64,000 nt of DNA from Paracyclopina nana (GCA_019096065.1 JAGUCH010000003.1:5952001-6016000); one strand, 5' to 3'; shown: positions 44,324 through 55,166, counted from the first letter of the stretch. The notes: generated by a model not told the origin, from the letters alone. Translations and numbers: made by a program.

Positions 44324-47300
44324 TGTTGCTCAAAATGTTGGTAAATTTTGCTATGTACGCTTTGTAGAAGCTTGTTGTGGCTTCTTGGTTTTCTGCTTCT
44401 CCACAAGCTTTGTCAATTTTCCTTGTAAACGTTCTCAAATAGTATTCTAGTATTTTTAAGCCATTTGTACAAAATATACATATCACTTGTTTTCATATAT
44501 GTATCGGTCTAACAATTTTGAGTAGCTCTCGATCATATCAGATAACTTTGACCTTGTATGACCTTGTATTTCATCATACTTGCTAAGACTTAACAGCATA
44601 TTGAAAAAATATTGAAAAAATCTTGTTTTGTAGGTCTAGTTCACGAGCTTGTGAATGATCAAGAAAACGAAGGCATAGAGGGGGAAAAGCAACTGCCTTC
44701 AATTTCTCCAGTGGCCACCGCAACGACCACATTTCCCTCTAAAACAACGACAGAGGAGTTTTCAACTATGCCTATACTTTCCACACAGAGCATTGTCGAA
44801 GGAACGACAATAGGCATCATCAGTGATGCTACCATACCAATGTTGGACGAGCTAGAAAATTTGGACGATCGTGAAGCAATTCGAACTGAAGATTTATGGC
44901 GACTTGATGCGCTTCCAGACCAGCAAAAGTTGGTAGACTCTTCCAAAAGTGCGTGCTTTTTGCGACTTTTAAAAATCCAGCTTACGTAACAAAGGCGCAT
45001 AGCAACGACGCGACAGCGCGTGACGCAAGCTCCCATTCATTTATTATTTTATACAAAAAACGCATATACGCGGGCGTAGTTTTACTCTATTACTTTTATT
45101 TGGTCGGTGGCTGAAGACAAAGGTATTTTTGACCAAGGGGAATTCCACCCATAAACATGTACAATCAAGCATATCTATCATAGTATACGGTACTTGTTAG
45201 AGTAGCTGAATGGCCGAGCCGCGTTTTTCATCAGACCTGATAAAATTAAACTGGTTTCGGCTTTAGTTCATTTCTGGTTGCTGCTGCCTCAAAACATTTG
45301 GCGCAATGAGATCTCTTTTGTACGCGTGCCTTTTTCTTGATTGCATACGAGCATCGCAGTCTATCATAAGGCCAACAAGTATTAGATTATCTAACTTTCT
45401 ACCAATAAGTTTTATAAGAAAAACACTATGTGTATTATAGGTTGTCGAACGAGCAAGACCAACCGTGGATATTTGGATCAAGGGAAGCTGGATGCGCCCT
45501 GCAAATTCCCATTTATTCTCAAGGGGAAGACGTACTATGAATGTACTTACGATTTCAGCCATATCACTGGCTACTTTCCCTGGTGCTCCACAAATACGGA
45601 CGAGAACAACCACCACATTTCTGGAGAGCAAAGCTGGGGCATTTGCGATGATTACGAGCGGTGCAACATTCCTCCCAGACGTAATCACTATTTTTGCATA
45701 AAATCCTTCATCACTTCTTGATCATATTCTAAAATTGCAGTTTGCGGTGAACCCATAAGAACGAGGCCACAGCTCGAAAACTTTGAAGTGGACGAGACTG
45801 TAGAAATTGAACAAATGCCATGGATGGCCTCACTGGGTACCTACGAATCGGTGAATCAATGGAAGCATCAATGCGGAGGCTCCTTGGTCACCAATAAGCA
45901 CGTGTTGACTGCAGCACATTGCTTTGCCTACCTCGATCCAGATAATTTGGCCACCTCTGGCTACAAAATGAGGCTTGGCACCTCTGATCTGTGGAACGCT
46001 CACGACGGCATCGAAAGAAATGTCGTGGCCATTTACGTGCACCCCAAATACAGCGACTCGAGAGCTTACTTCGACGTGGGCGTGGCTGTCGCCGAGCGAA
46101 TCATCGAGTTCACCGACACAGTGATGCCGGTTTGCCTACCAATGCAACCCATCGACGATGAAGATGCCTTGGCTGGTGACTATGTCAACCTTGCTGGCTG
46201 GGGCTTAAGATACAATACATCCTCAAAATTGTACCAAGTCTCCTCAAACATGAAATTGGCAAGCCTTCAGGTGAACTCGAGGGAAGTGTGCGAGAAAATA
46301 TTCAGCGATGAAGCCATCATGGCAGCAGATCTACCATTGATACAATTAAGAAAGCAGATCCCAAAAGGATTCACAAACGACATTTCTTGCGTGGGCAATG
46401 ATTTCTCAATTGCAGAGGTGAGCGTTAATTTCGATCATTAAACGTATCCTATAGCTGCATTTCTGCTACCAAAGGGCTCATGCGATGGAGACTCTGGAAG
46501 TCCGATTATCAAGAGAATTTCTGGGACAGCCCGAAAAAAGCCATTTTACGAGCAGCATTTCATTGTGTCTACGGGAATCGATTGCAAGTTGAAAGCCACC
46601 ATTTTCACGAGGGTCACAAGCAGGCAAGTCCTGAATTGGATTCAAAATGTCACGGATACAACTCCTCTTTTGATGGTGATTGGAGGCTTCAGCGATATCA
46701 AAAATAGTGTGACGAACGACATCGAGCTCATCGGCACCAAAGACAACCGTGCGTGCTCCAAGTTTGTAAAGCCATTTTTCGGAGACTGCTTTGAAGGATA
46801 TTATGACGACTATGCTTACGAATATGTTGAGGGCCAATGTCAAGGTGAAATGTTGGGCCTTACTGGCCAATTCACCAACGAGGTGCCAATATTTTGTGGA
46901 GGCAAAAACCTCTTTGACAATCTCAACACATGCTACGAGTTCGACTACACCAAAAACGAGTAAGTGCACAGTACAGATACTAGGTATGTACAAACCATCT
47001 TTCAGTGTTCCTGTGGAATGTTTCACAAAAGTGAAATTAGTACTTTACGTGCTGCTTTTCGGGACTGAGAAGGTAACGTAAGAATTGCCCTAGGCCTAGG
47101 TGAATAAATGAAACCAAAAGCTGAATCTTGAACCGAGCGAAGCGAGGTGAAAAGTGAGACGAGGTTTTATTTTACTCACCGAGGGCATTATTTACGTTAC
47201 CTTCGAAGTCCCGAGTAGCAGCAAGTCAAATTTTATTAACTGTGACCGATTTTACGAGCGAAATGAACTTGCCGAAATGCCATGTTGTGACGTCACAGGG

Positions 47301-50300
47301 TTTGCAAAAAGCTGACACGATTGGCAAAGTGAATTTACTCGTGAGTAAAACCGGTTACAGTTAGTAAAAGCATTTTTTCAGTAAGCTTTCCAGGCATTAT
47401 TATTGTGCATGTGGCAAGTTTAATTTGAGTAAAACACATAACAGGAACACTGACCTTTGCTTGTAGGTGGTTTCCTATCCCTACCATGGGCGAGAAAAGA
47501 TACCTATCCTCTTCCGTTTTGGACGAGAGAGGAAATTTGTGGGTTTTGGGCGGCACTGATAATTCCGAAAATGCAGACTCCACAGAGGTTTATGAATATC
47601 GTCCTGCACCCGAAATGGGCAAATGGAGAAAGGGATATCCTTTACCAGCTCAACTGCGAGATACAGGAATTGAGAGCCAATGCACTGTCAGGTACATTTG
47701 AAAAACTACTAGCCTTTCATGGAAGCAATTGATCTGGTTTTCGCTTAGAGTCAATTCAACTCACGTCTTCATGGCTGGCGGATACGCTGCAGCCTACAGA
47801 TTTTGCGACCCTTTGAAAAGCTCTGGCAATGACGAGTTTGACAATGTCGATATCTCCAACTCCACCAATCCCAGATCGAGAGAATCACAGTTGGAGCAGA
47901 GCTTGAACACTTTGAGAGCGTGTGACGACGAAGAGTTGTCATCTGACAATACTCTCCTTGGTGGAGGAAATGTCCTTGCCAATGCTTGGGTGTATGATGG
48001 GCTGGCTTGGATAGATTTGCCCCCTATGTCAATGCCAAGAGAAAGACATGCGTGCTCGCAAGTTCAACTTGAAGATGGAACAGTAAGTGAAAGAATAAGA
48101 GGGCTCCAAAAAGACAGTACTTAGCTAGCTTAGTTGTCTTACCTTACGTAAAATGTTGTCGCTGCTTCGCGGCTCGCGCACTTCAATCAGCTATCGTTGG
48201 CTCGTTGAGCGCAAGAACTAGTCTAAACTAGTTTGATAGTCAAGAATGTAAATAAGGGTGCTTGGTTGAGTTGGTTCCACTTAGTGTTCTAGAAATTCCT
48301 CCGCGACTTCGTTTTACTGTAATGCTACGAAGTCGCGGAGGAATTTCTAGAACCCTAGTTCCACTAAACGTACTTAAGAAACTGGTAAATACCCAGGGTG
48401 ACCAGATGTGGCTATTTTTAGCCAAAGTGGCTATTTTTGACCCGTGTGTGGCTACGGAAATTTAGCCCGAATAGCCATAGCCATTTGTGGCTATTTTTGA
48501 AAAGTTCGAAAATTTGATATTTTTACTTAATAAACGCTTGAAAATCATCAAAAAAGCAGGGGAAAAAATGAAATTTGCAAAAATGGCTGACTTTTTTTAA
48601 AATCTTTTGCCACCATTATAAGAAGAAAATCATAATTAAGTACTTGATTTCATCCACAACAATTTCCAAAAATGGTTAAATTTTTTCATAATAACTAATA
48701 TTATCTCGAAAATTCCTAAAAATGTGGCTATTTTTTACCAATTTGTGGCTATTTTGAGCAATTTTTCTGAGATAGCCAAACGTGGCTATTTTAGAGGAAA
48801 ATCTGGCTACAACCCACTCAAATTTTCTGGTCACCCTGTAAATAGCCTTCTTATTGGCCGATTTGACGCGCACGAGAAATTACGTCAAATTGCAGATTTC
48901 CGATTTTAGCACCCATTTTCGATTTCTAATTTGCATGACTTCTAAGCTATCTAAAGAGCACAAATTAATGTAAATTGGCCTTCACAATGCTTCCCCCTTA
49001 ATTTTTTACTATAAATTATGTCTTAGTAGGGATCCAAAATAAAGGCGCAGAAAAAATATTTTTTGGGCAAAAGTTGATTTTGGCGAATTTAGTAGAACAG
49101 CAATTTTGCACAATTTGAGCAAAAATTGAATCTTCCATAACTTTTGATTCCAAAAGAATCAAATTGAGTGACCAAGTCAGGGAAGTCAAACTTACAGCAT
49201 GTAAATTGATTATCCACCAGAATTGGTTGTTCTTACTTGCTCTCCTGGGTGCCAGGATGCAATATTTTTAGCTTACGGCCAAGTAGAAAATGTGCTACGT
49301 TGATTTCGCGACTTTTTTCCATGCGCGTGATATCGGCCAATAAACCCAGTGTTACCCCCAGAGACTTATATAGAAAGAAAAGTGCTACTTCTTGCATTCC
49401 CACTGTACGCGAGCGAGCGCCAAGTCCTACAAGTGATTTTGAAAACATTAGGATTAGCTCTTCTAATTATAGTTATTTACTAACTGTAACCGGTTTTACT
49501 CGCGAGTAAATTCACTTTGCCGATCGTGTCAGCTTTTTGCAAACCCCATGACGTCACAACATGGCATTCCGGCAAGTTCATTTCGCTCGGAAAATCGGTC
49601 ACAGTTAATAAAATTTGACTTGCTGCTTCTCGGGACTTCGAAGGTAACGTAAATACTGCCCTCGGTGAGTAAAATAAAACCTCGCCTCACTATTCCCCTC
49701 GCTTCGCTCGGTTCAAGATTCGGCTTGGTTTCATTTACTCACCTAGGGCAATTTTTACTTACCTTCTCAGTCCCGAAAAGCAGCAAGTAAAATACTATTA
49801 TTTCGAGCTGGGCACGTAAAGTAGGGTCATTAAATAGCTGAGCAAGGATTTTAAAATGGGAAAACTCGAGTACAGCTTTTCTAGCCCAAGCCTGCGAGGG
49901 CTGTAATTGTACGAGTGTTTTTCCATTTTAAAATCCGAGGTCAGCTATTTAATGACCCTACTTTACGTGCCCCAGCTCAATATATACAATTTTAAATTCT
50001 GTAATACGATTTTTGAGTGTTTTAATGAAGTTACCGGGCTGCCCCGTGCCCTAGAAAATACTGCTCGGTTTTTAGTTGCTATGTGAATATCACTGACTCT
50101 CATTAGCTAGCATCCAGTGGGTTGGGAGCAATTAAATATACTTTTTAAATCCACTCCTTCAGATGTGTTCCTATGGCACAATGGTTAGAGTGCTAGGCTC
50201 TTGATTCAGCAGTCTAGGGTTCAAACCCCAGTCATTCCTTAACTTATTTTTTTCTATAACTGGCTTAAATTATGGTTTAAGTCCTATGCATAGCATGCAA

Positions 50301-51778
50301 TTTTCATGATGTTGCCATAGCTCAGTGGAATGCTAATCCAACTGACTGATGTTCGAATCTAGGATGATTCTCTCTTCTTTGGAATTTGGATTAGGTCCAT
50401 GGAATATGAGGGATTTTAAATTACTTAAAATCCCTCAAATTTGATTCCAGGGCCGTTAAGTATTTAATATCCCCCAAATTGCTTAGAAAGAACTGTGATA
50501 TAAAAGAGTTGAGTTGGATCGGTAAACTGAATTATAACACGAGGAAATTGTATTACAGTATATAAAATAGTCAACGGGCTGTTTTGATCCAGAAAAGAAA
50601 ATGCCAACTGGCACCTCTGTTTTACAACTTTTAATTCCTAATAGTTAGGAAAATATTTTTAAAAAAAGACAAAAGATAGCCCCAGCAAAATTGAGCACCT
50701 CGTAAAATAGGACTATTTTGGTTAAGTTGACTCATTTAGGAATTATTAGCAACCAAAAGTCTGCCCCGGCCCAAATTCAGGCAGCCGCGACCAAAATCAG
50801 ATCTGCAAACGCACCCCCTCAAGCCTCGCCCAGTAGCACTTCTCTTGTTATATAAGTCTCTGGTTGCCCCCAGCGCGCGCCAAGTGCTACAGGTGATTTT
50901 ATAAACATTTGGGTCAGCTGTTCTAATAAAATTATCAGCTGGCTGCACTGATCCAGAAAGGAAAAAGCCAACTGGCACCTCTGTTTCACAACTTTTAATT
51001 CCTAATAGTTGGAGAAATATTTATAAAAGACAAAAGATAGCCCTAGCAAAATTGAGCACCTTATAAAATAGGACTATTTTGGATAAATTGACTCATTTAG
51101 GAATTATTAGCAACCAAAAGTCTGCCCCGGCCCAAATTCAGGCAGCCGCGACCAAAATTCCATTGTAGTCTCTTTTCGGGCGTGCAGCAGATCTGCAAAC
51201 GCACCCCCTTAAGCCGCGCCCAGTAGCACTTCTCTTGTTATATAAGTCTCTGGTTGCCCCTACATGCATACTGACTTGAAGTTACATGATTACGGTGGAC
51301 TAAATTAGCCCTAACAGATGAAGAAAGGCCGGAAGGCAAGAAATTCTTTAATGGGAAGAGGCTCAGTTGACATACACGCGTTCTATCATTTTTGGGTTTT
51401 ACGGCCTAATTTTGTACGTTTCTGCGCTATATAGGTAATAGAACCGTATTTTAGGTTCAAATCATTGTTGCTGGAGGCTGCACGGATTGGTGCTCGTTCA
51501 ACCCACCTGTCTCATCAGCAGAAATGTATAACCCTTTGACAAATACTTGGACCCAGATTGCAGACCTTCCCGAGCCTTTGAGTAGCGTCAAAATGAACCA
51601 GCTAGGAGGCCTGCCCACAATTGTGGGTGGGTACAATGGAGAGACCCAAAATGGCTTACTGTACCAGTACCATGCAAGCCTCGATGAGTGGATACCCCTT
51701 GACGGGATAAGCATGAGGGTACCACGTACTAGTGCTGCAGTGTTTCAAGTACCGAAGCATTTATTTCCCAATTGCTAA
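42221..51778 (+). CDS. Fibronectin type II / serine protease / kelch chimeric secreted protein
   Basis: Core exons: 44634-44948 (Ser/Thr-rich), 45441-45680 (FN2), 45741-46417, 46475-46959, 47467-47691, 47749-48082 and 51455-51778. All are GT-AG and every phase agrees. The signal-peptide exon is probably 42221-42554 or longer. The FN2 module shows CKFPFILKGKTYYEC, PWCSTN and WGICDDYERC (four Cys). The protease domain has His in LTAAHC, Asp in YFDVGVAV and Ser in CDGDSGSP. The activation strand IVGG is replaced (LENFEVDETVE before PWMASL), and the S1-pocket residue is Gly rather than Asp. Exon 46475-46959 carries the catalytic Ser, the terminal helix VLNWIQ and the first kelch blade in one frame. 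Six Gly-Gly blades follow (VIGGF, FCGGK, VLGGT, MAGGY, VAGGC, IVGGY). Function is unknown, probably extracellular. Confidence 0.85.
47036..47358 (+). repeat. Intronic foldback repeat, copy 1
   Basis: Lies in the intron after 46959. It contains TTTACGTGCTGCTTTTCGGG, AACCGAGCGAAGCGAGG, GTTACCTTCGAAGTCCCGAG, TGTGACGTCACAGGGTTTGC and ACTCGTGAGTAAAACCGGTT. It is internally inverted (the TTCGGGACT...GTAACGTA block is mirrored). A near-identical copy lies inverted at 49474-49798. Confidence 0.85.
48286..48353. repeat. Perfect 27-bp inverted repeat
   Basis: Arms 48286-48312 and 48327-48353 are exact reverse complements (start GTTCTAGAAATTCCTCCGCG), with a 14-nt loop. The hairpin is flanked by direct GTTCCACT repeats. 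It lies within the last intron of the FN2-protease-kelch gene. Confidence 0.9.
48394..48838. mobile_element. hAT-type non-autonomous transposon
   Basis: Termini CAGGGTGACCAGA and TCTGGTCACCCTG form perfect 13-bp TIRs. Flanks TAAATACC (48386-48393) and TAAATAGC (48839-48846) are an 8-bp target duplication with one mismatch. The interior repeats GTGGCTATTTTT several times in direct and inverted form. 445 bp, no coding capacity. Confidence 0.88.
49355..49465 (-). repeat. Fragment of the 41023-type TIR element
   Basis: CAGAGACTTATATAGAAAG, AGTGCTACTTCTTGCATTC, CGAGCGAGCGCCAAG and GTGATTTTGAAAACATTAGG match the right part of 41023-41457 in reverse. Confidence 0.75.
49474..49798 (-). repeat. Intronic foldback repeat, copy 2 (inverted)
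   Basis: Reverse complement of the repeat at 47036-47358: AACCGGTTTTACTCGCGAGT, GACGTCACAACATGGCATTC, TTCGCTCGGTTCAAG and ACCTTCTCAGTCCCGAAAAG appear in mirrored order. The copies bracket two kelch exons. Confidence 0.85.
49805..49978. mobile_element. 174-bp foldback MITE
   Basis: Arms of about 65 bp: GAGCTGGGCACGTAAAGTAG and GGTCATTAAATAGCTGA are mirrored by TCAGCTATTTAATGACC and CTACTTTACGTGCCCCAGCTC-like sequence. The small loop centres near 49890. Non-coding. Confidence 0.85.
50164..50242 (+). pseudogene. tRNA-like relic 1
   Basis: An A-box-like TGGCACAATGG and a B-box GGTTCAAACCC are spaced as in a tRNA. The acceptor stem does not pair, so it is a SINE- or pseudogene-like remnant. Confidence 0.5.
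50313..50374 (+). pseudogene. tRNA-like relic 2
   Basis: TAGCTCAGTGG (A box) and GTTCGAATCTA (B box) are too close together for an intact anticodon arm. It lies about 70 bp after relic 1. Confidence 0.45.
50575..51256 (+). repeat. Two direct copies of the 41023-type element
   Basis: Copies at about 50575-50877 and 50878-51256 share GCCAACTGGCACCTCTGTTT, GACAAAAGATAGCC, GGAATTATTAGCAACC, CTGCCCCGGCCC and the end CACTTCTCTTGTTATATAAG-TCTCTGG. They are inverted relative to 41023-41457. The second copy also has the CGCGCGCCAAGTGCTAC end. They sit in the last intron of the FN2-protease-kelch gene, just before its final exon. Confidence 0.85.
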
Positions 51779-51878
51779 TCAAGAAGGGCAATCACAAACT
51801 GGCAATTGTGTCTTCATGATATTTCTGAAAGAAAGCACTTTGATGAATGGAAGCGCATACTTGAATAAAAAGTTCCAT

Positions 51879-53715
51879 TTACCTCACTAGATCTGTCACA
51901 AGCTGGGAAATTAAATTGTTGGGCTTTCTGTCACTATGGCAAAGTTTAGGGCAAGGATTTGAGAAAAAACTCCTCAAATGATGCCACGAAGCTACAACTA
52001 TCTCTTCTTCACAATCCTTGCTCATCCCATCCATCTTTACCTTGCATTCTTCAAAGGAATCATAAAGAGTGGTCATCATTCGACGATCCAATTTATGCAG
52101 ACCGAGCTCTTGCGCAATGGTTGAGCTGTTAAAGTATTGCTGTAGCTTGCTCTTGTCTGCCATGCTCGATGCTGCTTTTCTTCGTCTCAGCTTTCGTCCA
52201 TTCATGTTCATGTTGGTGTTCATGTTCATGTTGTTGTTGTTGTTATTGTTGTTGTTGTTATTATTGTTGTTGTTGGTGGTGCCAGTGCCTGAGAAAAAGG
52301 AATTTTAAAAAGGGCTGCTAATCATGAACACGATATGGTACAATTCAATAGTATGTACCTGTTCCTAAATTGCCCATGATCATAATGTTCACCATCAATG
52401 AAAACATAAAGTCCACCATCACATTCAGGTTCAGGGTGATGAAGGCAAAAAAGGCAAATACTCCAGAGTTGCTGCTGGCGCATTTCTGCAGCAGAAATAT
52501 GAAATATTCAATACGAATGTCTGCATAATTTTTAAAGTAGCTTACGTGGACCGTCTTCTTCTTCTTTTTCTTGTGACCTAAAGGAGTACGTTTGACCTCT
52601 TTGGGCTGAAGAACTTCAGTTCTTTTCGTGGTTGCAGGAGGCAGAGGAGTCGTAGTTGGCCGCTTCTTTCTTTTACTATTTTTAGTGCTGTAGCCATTTG
52701 TCTTAGGCTTGGTGTGTTTGTTGAGCATTTCAAACAATTTATACACGTCTCCGTAAGGTATCACAGCCATGTAGTCATTGGGGTTACGATTGGGGTTGTG
52801 TTGGGGTCTTGCAGCGGGTCGTGGTGAGGTGGGAAAAGGTGGGACAGCCGCAGTATGATCAAAATTAGAGTCATCATAAACCGGTGGCCTCGTATGCACC
52901 ATGATTTGAGGTTTCTCTGTGGTCTTTGCTGTACTGTAGGCCTCAGTAGGTTCATAATGGATTTCAGCCTCCTTTTCGGGCTCTTTGGTGACAAGTTTGT
53001 ACACGGTTCTCTTCGTGGTACCATAACTAGGTTCGAGTTTTGGCTTCTCGGTAAGAACTTTATACACTACTTTCTTCTTCTTCTTCTTTGGCTTTGGAGC
53101 CTCAGTTGTGGTAGCAGTGGCATATTTTTCACCTTTGCCATTCTCTGATTCTGGCGTTAGTTGCTGGGGATATTTCTCGATTTCGTGCATGACATCTTGA
53201 ATGCTATTGGGATAATTGACTTTCCCAACCACGGTGCTGTCAGGTGGTGGTAAAAGGTGAAAGGGGTCGTCAACATTGGATTGTGGAAATCCAGGGCTGA
53301 ACTGCTGATTGACTGCAGGTGGGAGGATGCCACCTAACCTCCTATTAATTGCCAGCTGATTAGCAAGAGCAACAAGCTTCGAGTTTGGCCTTTTAAAAAG
53401 CTTAGGCTGATTTCTGGCCACTTCATCAGGGAGAGAGGGCAGTGGGAGTGCATAGTAGCCTTTATTGGCATCATTATTCGTACCTCTTTTCACAAGCGTG
53501 TGTTGCGAGTAGTCGTGATTGGCTATGACTCCAAGTTGCACCAAGCTCTTCAAGCTTAACTCATGAGCCAACTCGCTCAATTCCTGCTCTTCTGAAGTCA
53601 AACTAAAATTCTCCAGCCCAAAGTGGTCAATATCATTTAAAATGGCGAGCGAGTCAAACTGCGAGCGTACAGATGAAACCATCACTAAAACTAGGAAATT
53701 ACTTGGAGAAGTCAT
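51879..53715 (-). CDS. Asn-rich putative secreted/membrane protein
   Basis: Exons 52546-53715, 52359-52485 and 51879-52288 encode 568 aa. A signal-like N-terminus (MTSPSNFLVLVMVSSVRS) precedes a long Pro/Lys/Thr-rich region. This includes Lys runs and two YK(V/L)-type repeats (VVYKVLTEKPK, TVYKLVTKEPE). Exon 2 encodes a hydrophobic stretch (GVFAFFAFITLNLNVMVDFM), a probable membrane segment. Exon 3 begins with about 12 Asn and an Asn/Met run, then RKLRRRKAA and a Cys-containing helical tail. Arthropods carry uncharacterised proteins with a similar hydrophobic-then-polyAsn-then-basic layout. I cannot name a function. Its stop is 100 bp from the convergent kelch gene's stop. Confidence 0.8.
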
Positions 53716-55166
53716 GACACTGACATTTTGACTACTCACTGTAATGAGATTGTGTACCAGAGATATAACAGTTTTTTACCTTTTCTTTCTCTTGCAGCGA
53801 TCCCGTTTTCATGGCCCTACTAACTGAACGCGAAACTACAGCAGCAGCAAATTTGCCGTTGCCGCATTGAACTCATATATACGGTTAGCCCTAAAGGATC
53901 GCGATCTCTACTTCATTGGAGGGGACGCGCGTACCGTTTTAGTACAAAGAACTCTCTCTTTCTTTATTATTTCATTTATTTTTGCTTAGCAGAATCAGCA
54001 TTCGTTCTTTCGCTATTTATCGTGTATAATATATTTTTTTTATATGAAAAAGGTCCAACGATCTAGGGTTCAATGAAGAATTCTTCAAAAGTCAAGGACA
54101 AGTTTAGAAAACGATAACTTGAAAAGCTTATGTTTTTTAAAAAAGATAATGAATGTCATGTTTGAATCATTGATGTTAATAACATCAAATACACCTATGT
54201 GTATCGTTGCTATAAATTATTGCCTCCTGGCTTTTAGACACAAATAATTCCCAAAATGGCACACTAAATACCGTTGGGTATCATTTCTAATTATAGCTAT
54301 CATAAAAAGCTAAGATTCGTCAGTTTGAATTGAACTAGATATTTTTCAGATTAGTTGATTGGGCTGACAGTACTTTGATCTAAAAAGGGGTCGATCCGTT
54401 TTAAATCTACTTGTTTAAAAGGTCTAATGGCGTCTGTTTTACGATCTACTGGCCTAAGTTAGATTTTTTAGTAACATTTTCACCTGAGTACTTTGATCTT
54501 CACTCCTGCGTATTACTTGTTATAGCTTGGTTTTAATCTAGCTTCAGCTGATTGTGAGCAAGCAAGAAAATATGCATTAAAAAGGCCTCAAACATTAAAA
54601 GATTTTTTTTTCAAATAATAGCTTTTGCTAATAGAGTGTCGTACAAGCAAAATGTGAGAAAATAGAGTCAAGGGTAATTGCTAAAACCCAATTCAATAAT
54701 TTTGTTGTGAAAGTACAGACTAGTTCAACTGAATAAGCCAAACGAAGGTTTGAAGGTTAGCCCTTTTTTATAAGATTGCTTCAATACGACTGAAATACTT
54801 GTTGTAGATGAACAGGGCATTAAAACAAACCATAATAGATCATAAAACAGACACCAATAGACTTTAAAACACAGGTACAAAATTGTCTCCAGCTACTCTG
54901 CCTTAGATCTTAAAAATATGGTCGTAGATCGTAAAACATGAACACCTTGTAGATCTTAAAACGTAGATCAAAGTACGGTTTCCCGTTAATTGCCATAGTT
55001 GATTTGTATCACTAAAGTAGATGCAGTAGGCTCTGTATTAACCAAATCATATGACTCGGTAGCATCAGTATTGGACGTTAGTCGAAATATTTGAAGTAGA
55101 TGAATGACGAAGAAGGTTCTGTTTTTTCATCAGTTGTAGCTTCAAACATAAAGGCTGAAACTGAGT
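53716..55166. other. Intergenic region with one inverted-repeat element
   Basis: AT-rich. Apart from the element at 54371-54975, I see no gene. Confidence 0.45.
54371..54975. mobile_element. Non-autonomous TIR element
   Basis: TACTTTGATCTA at 54371-54382 is mirrored exactly by TAGATCAAAGTA at 54964-54975. Internally GTCTGTTTTACGATCTA and its mirror recur at different distances, and GATCT-TTTTAA words repeat. About 605 bp, no coding capacity. The left end has no clear target duplication. Confidence 0.75.

Noticed and set aside
46475..46959. Protease-kelch fusion as an assembly or prediction artefact
   Set aside because: The fusion point is inside one continuous open exon with good splice sites on both sides, and blades continue in phase downstream.
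26394..50374. Functional tRNA genes at the three tRNA-like loci
   Set aside because: Internal promoter boxes are present, but acceptor and anticodon stems do not pair.
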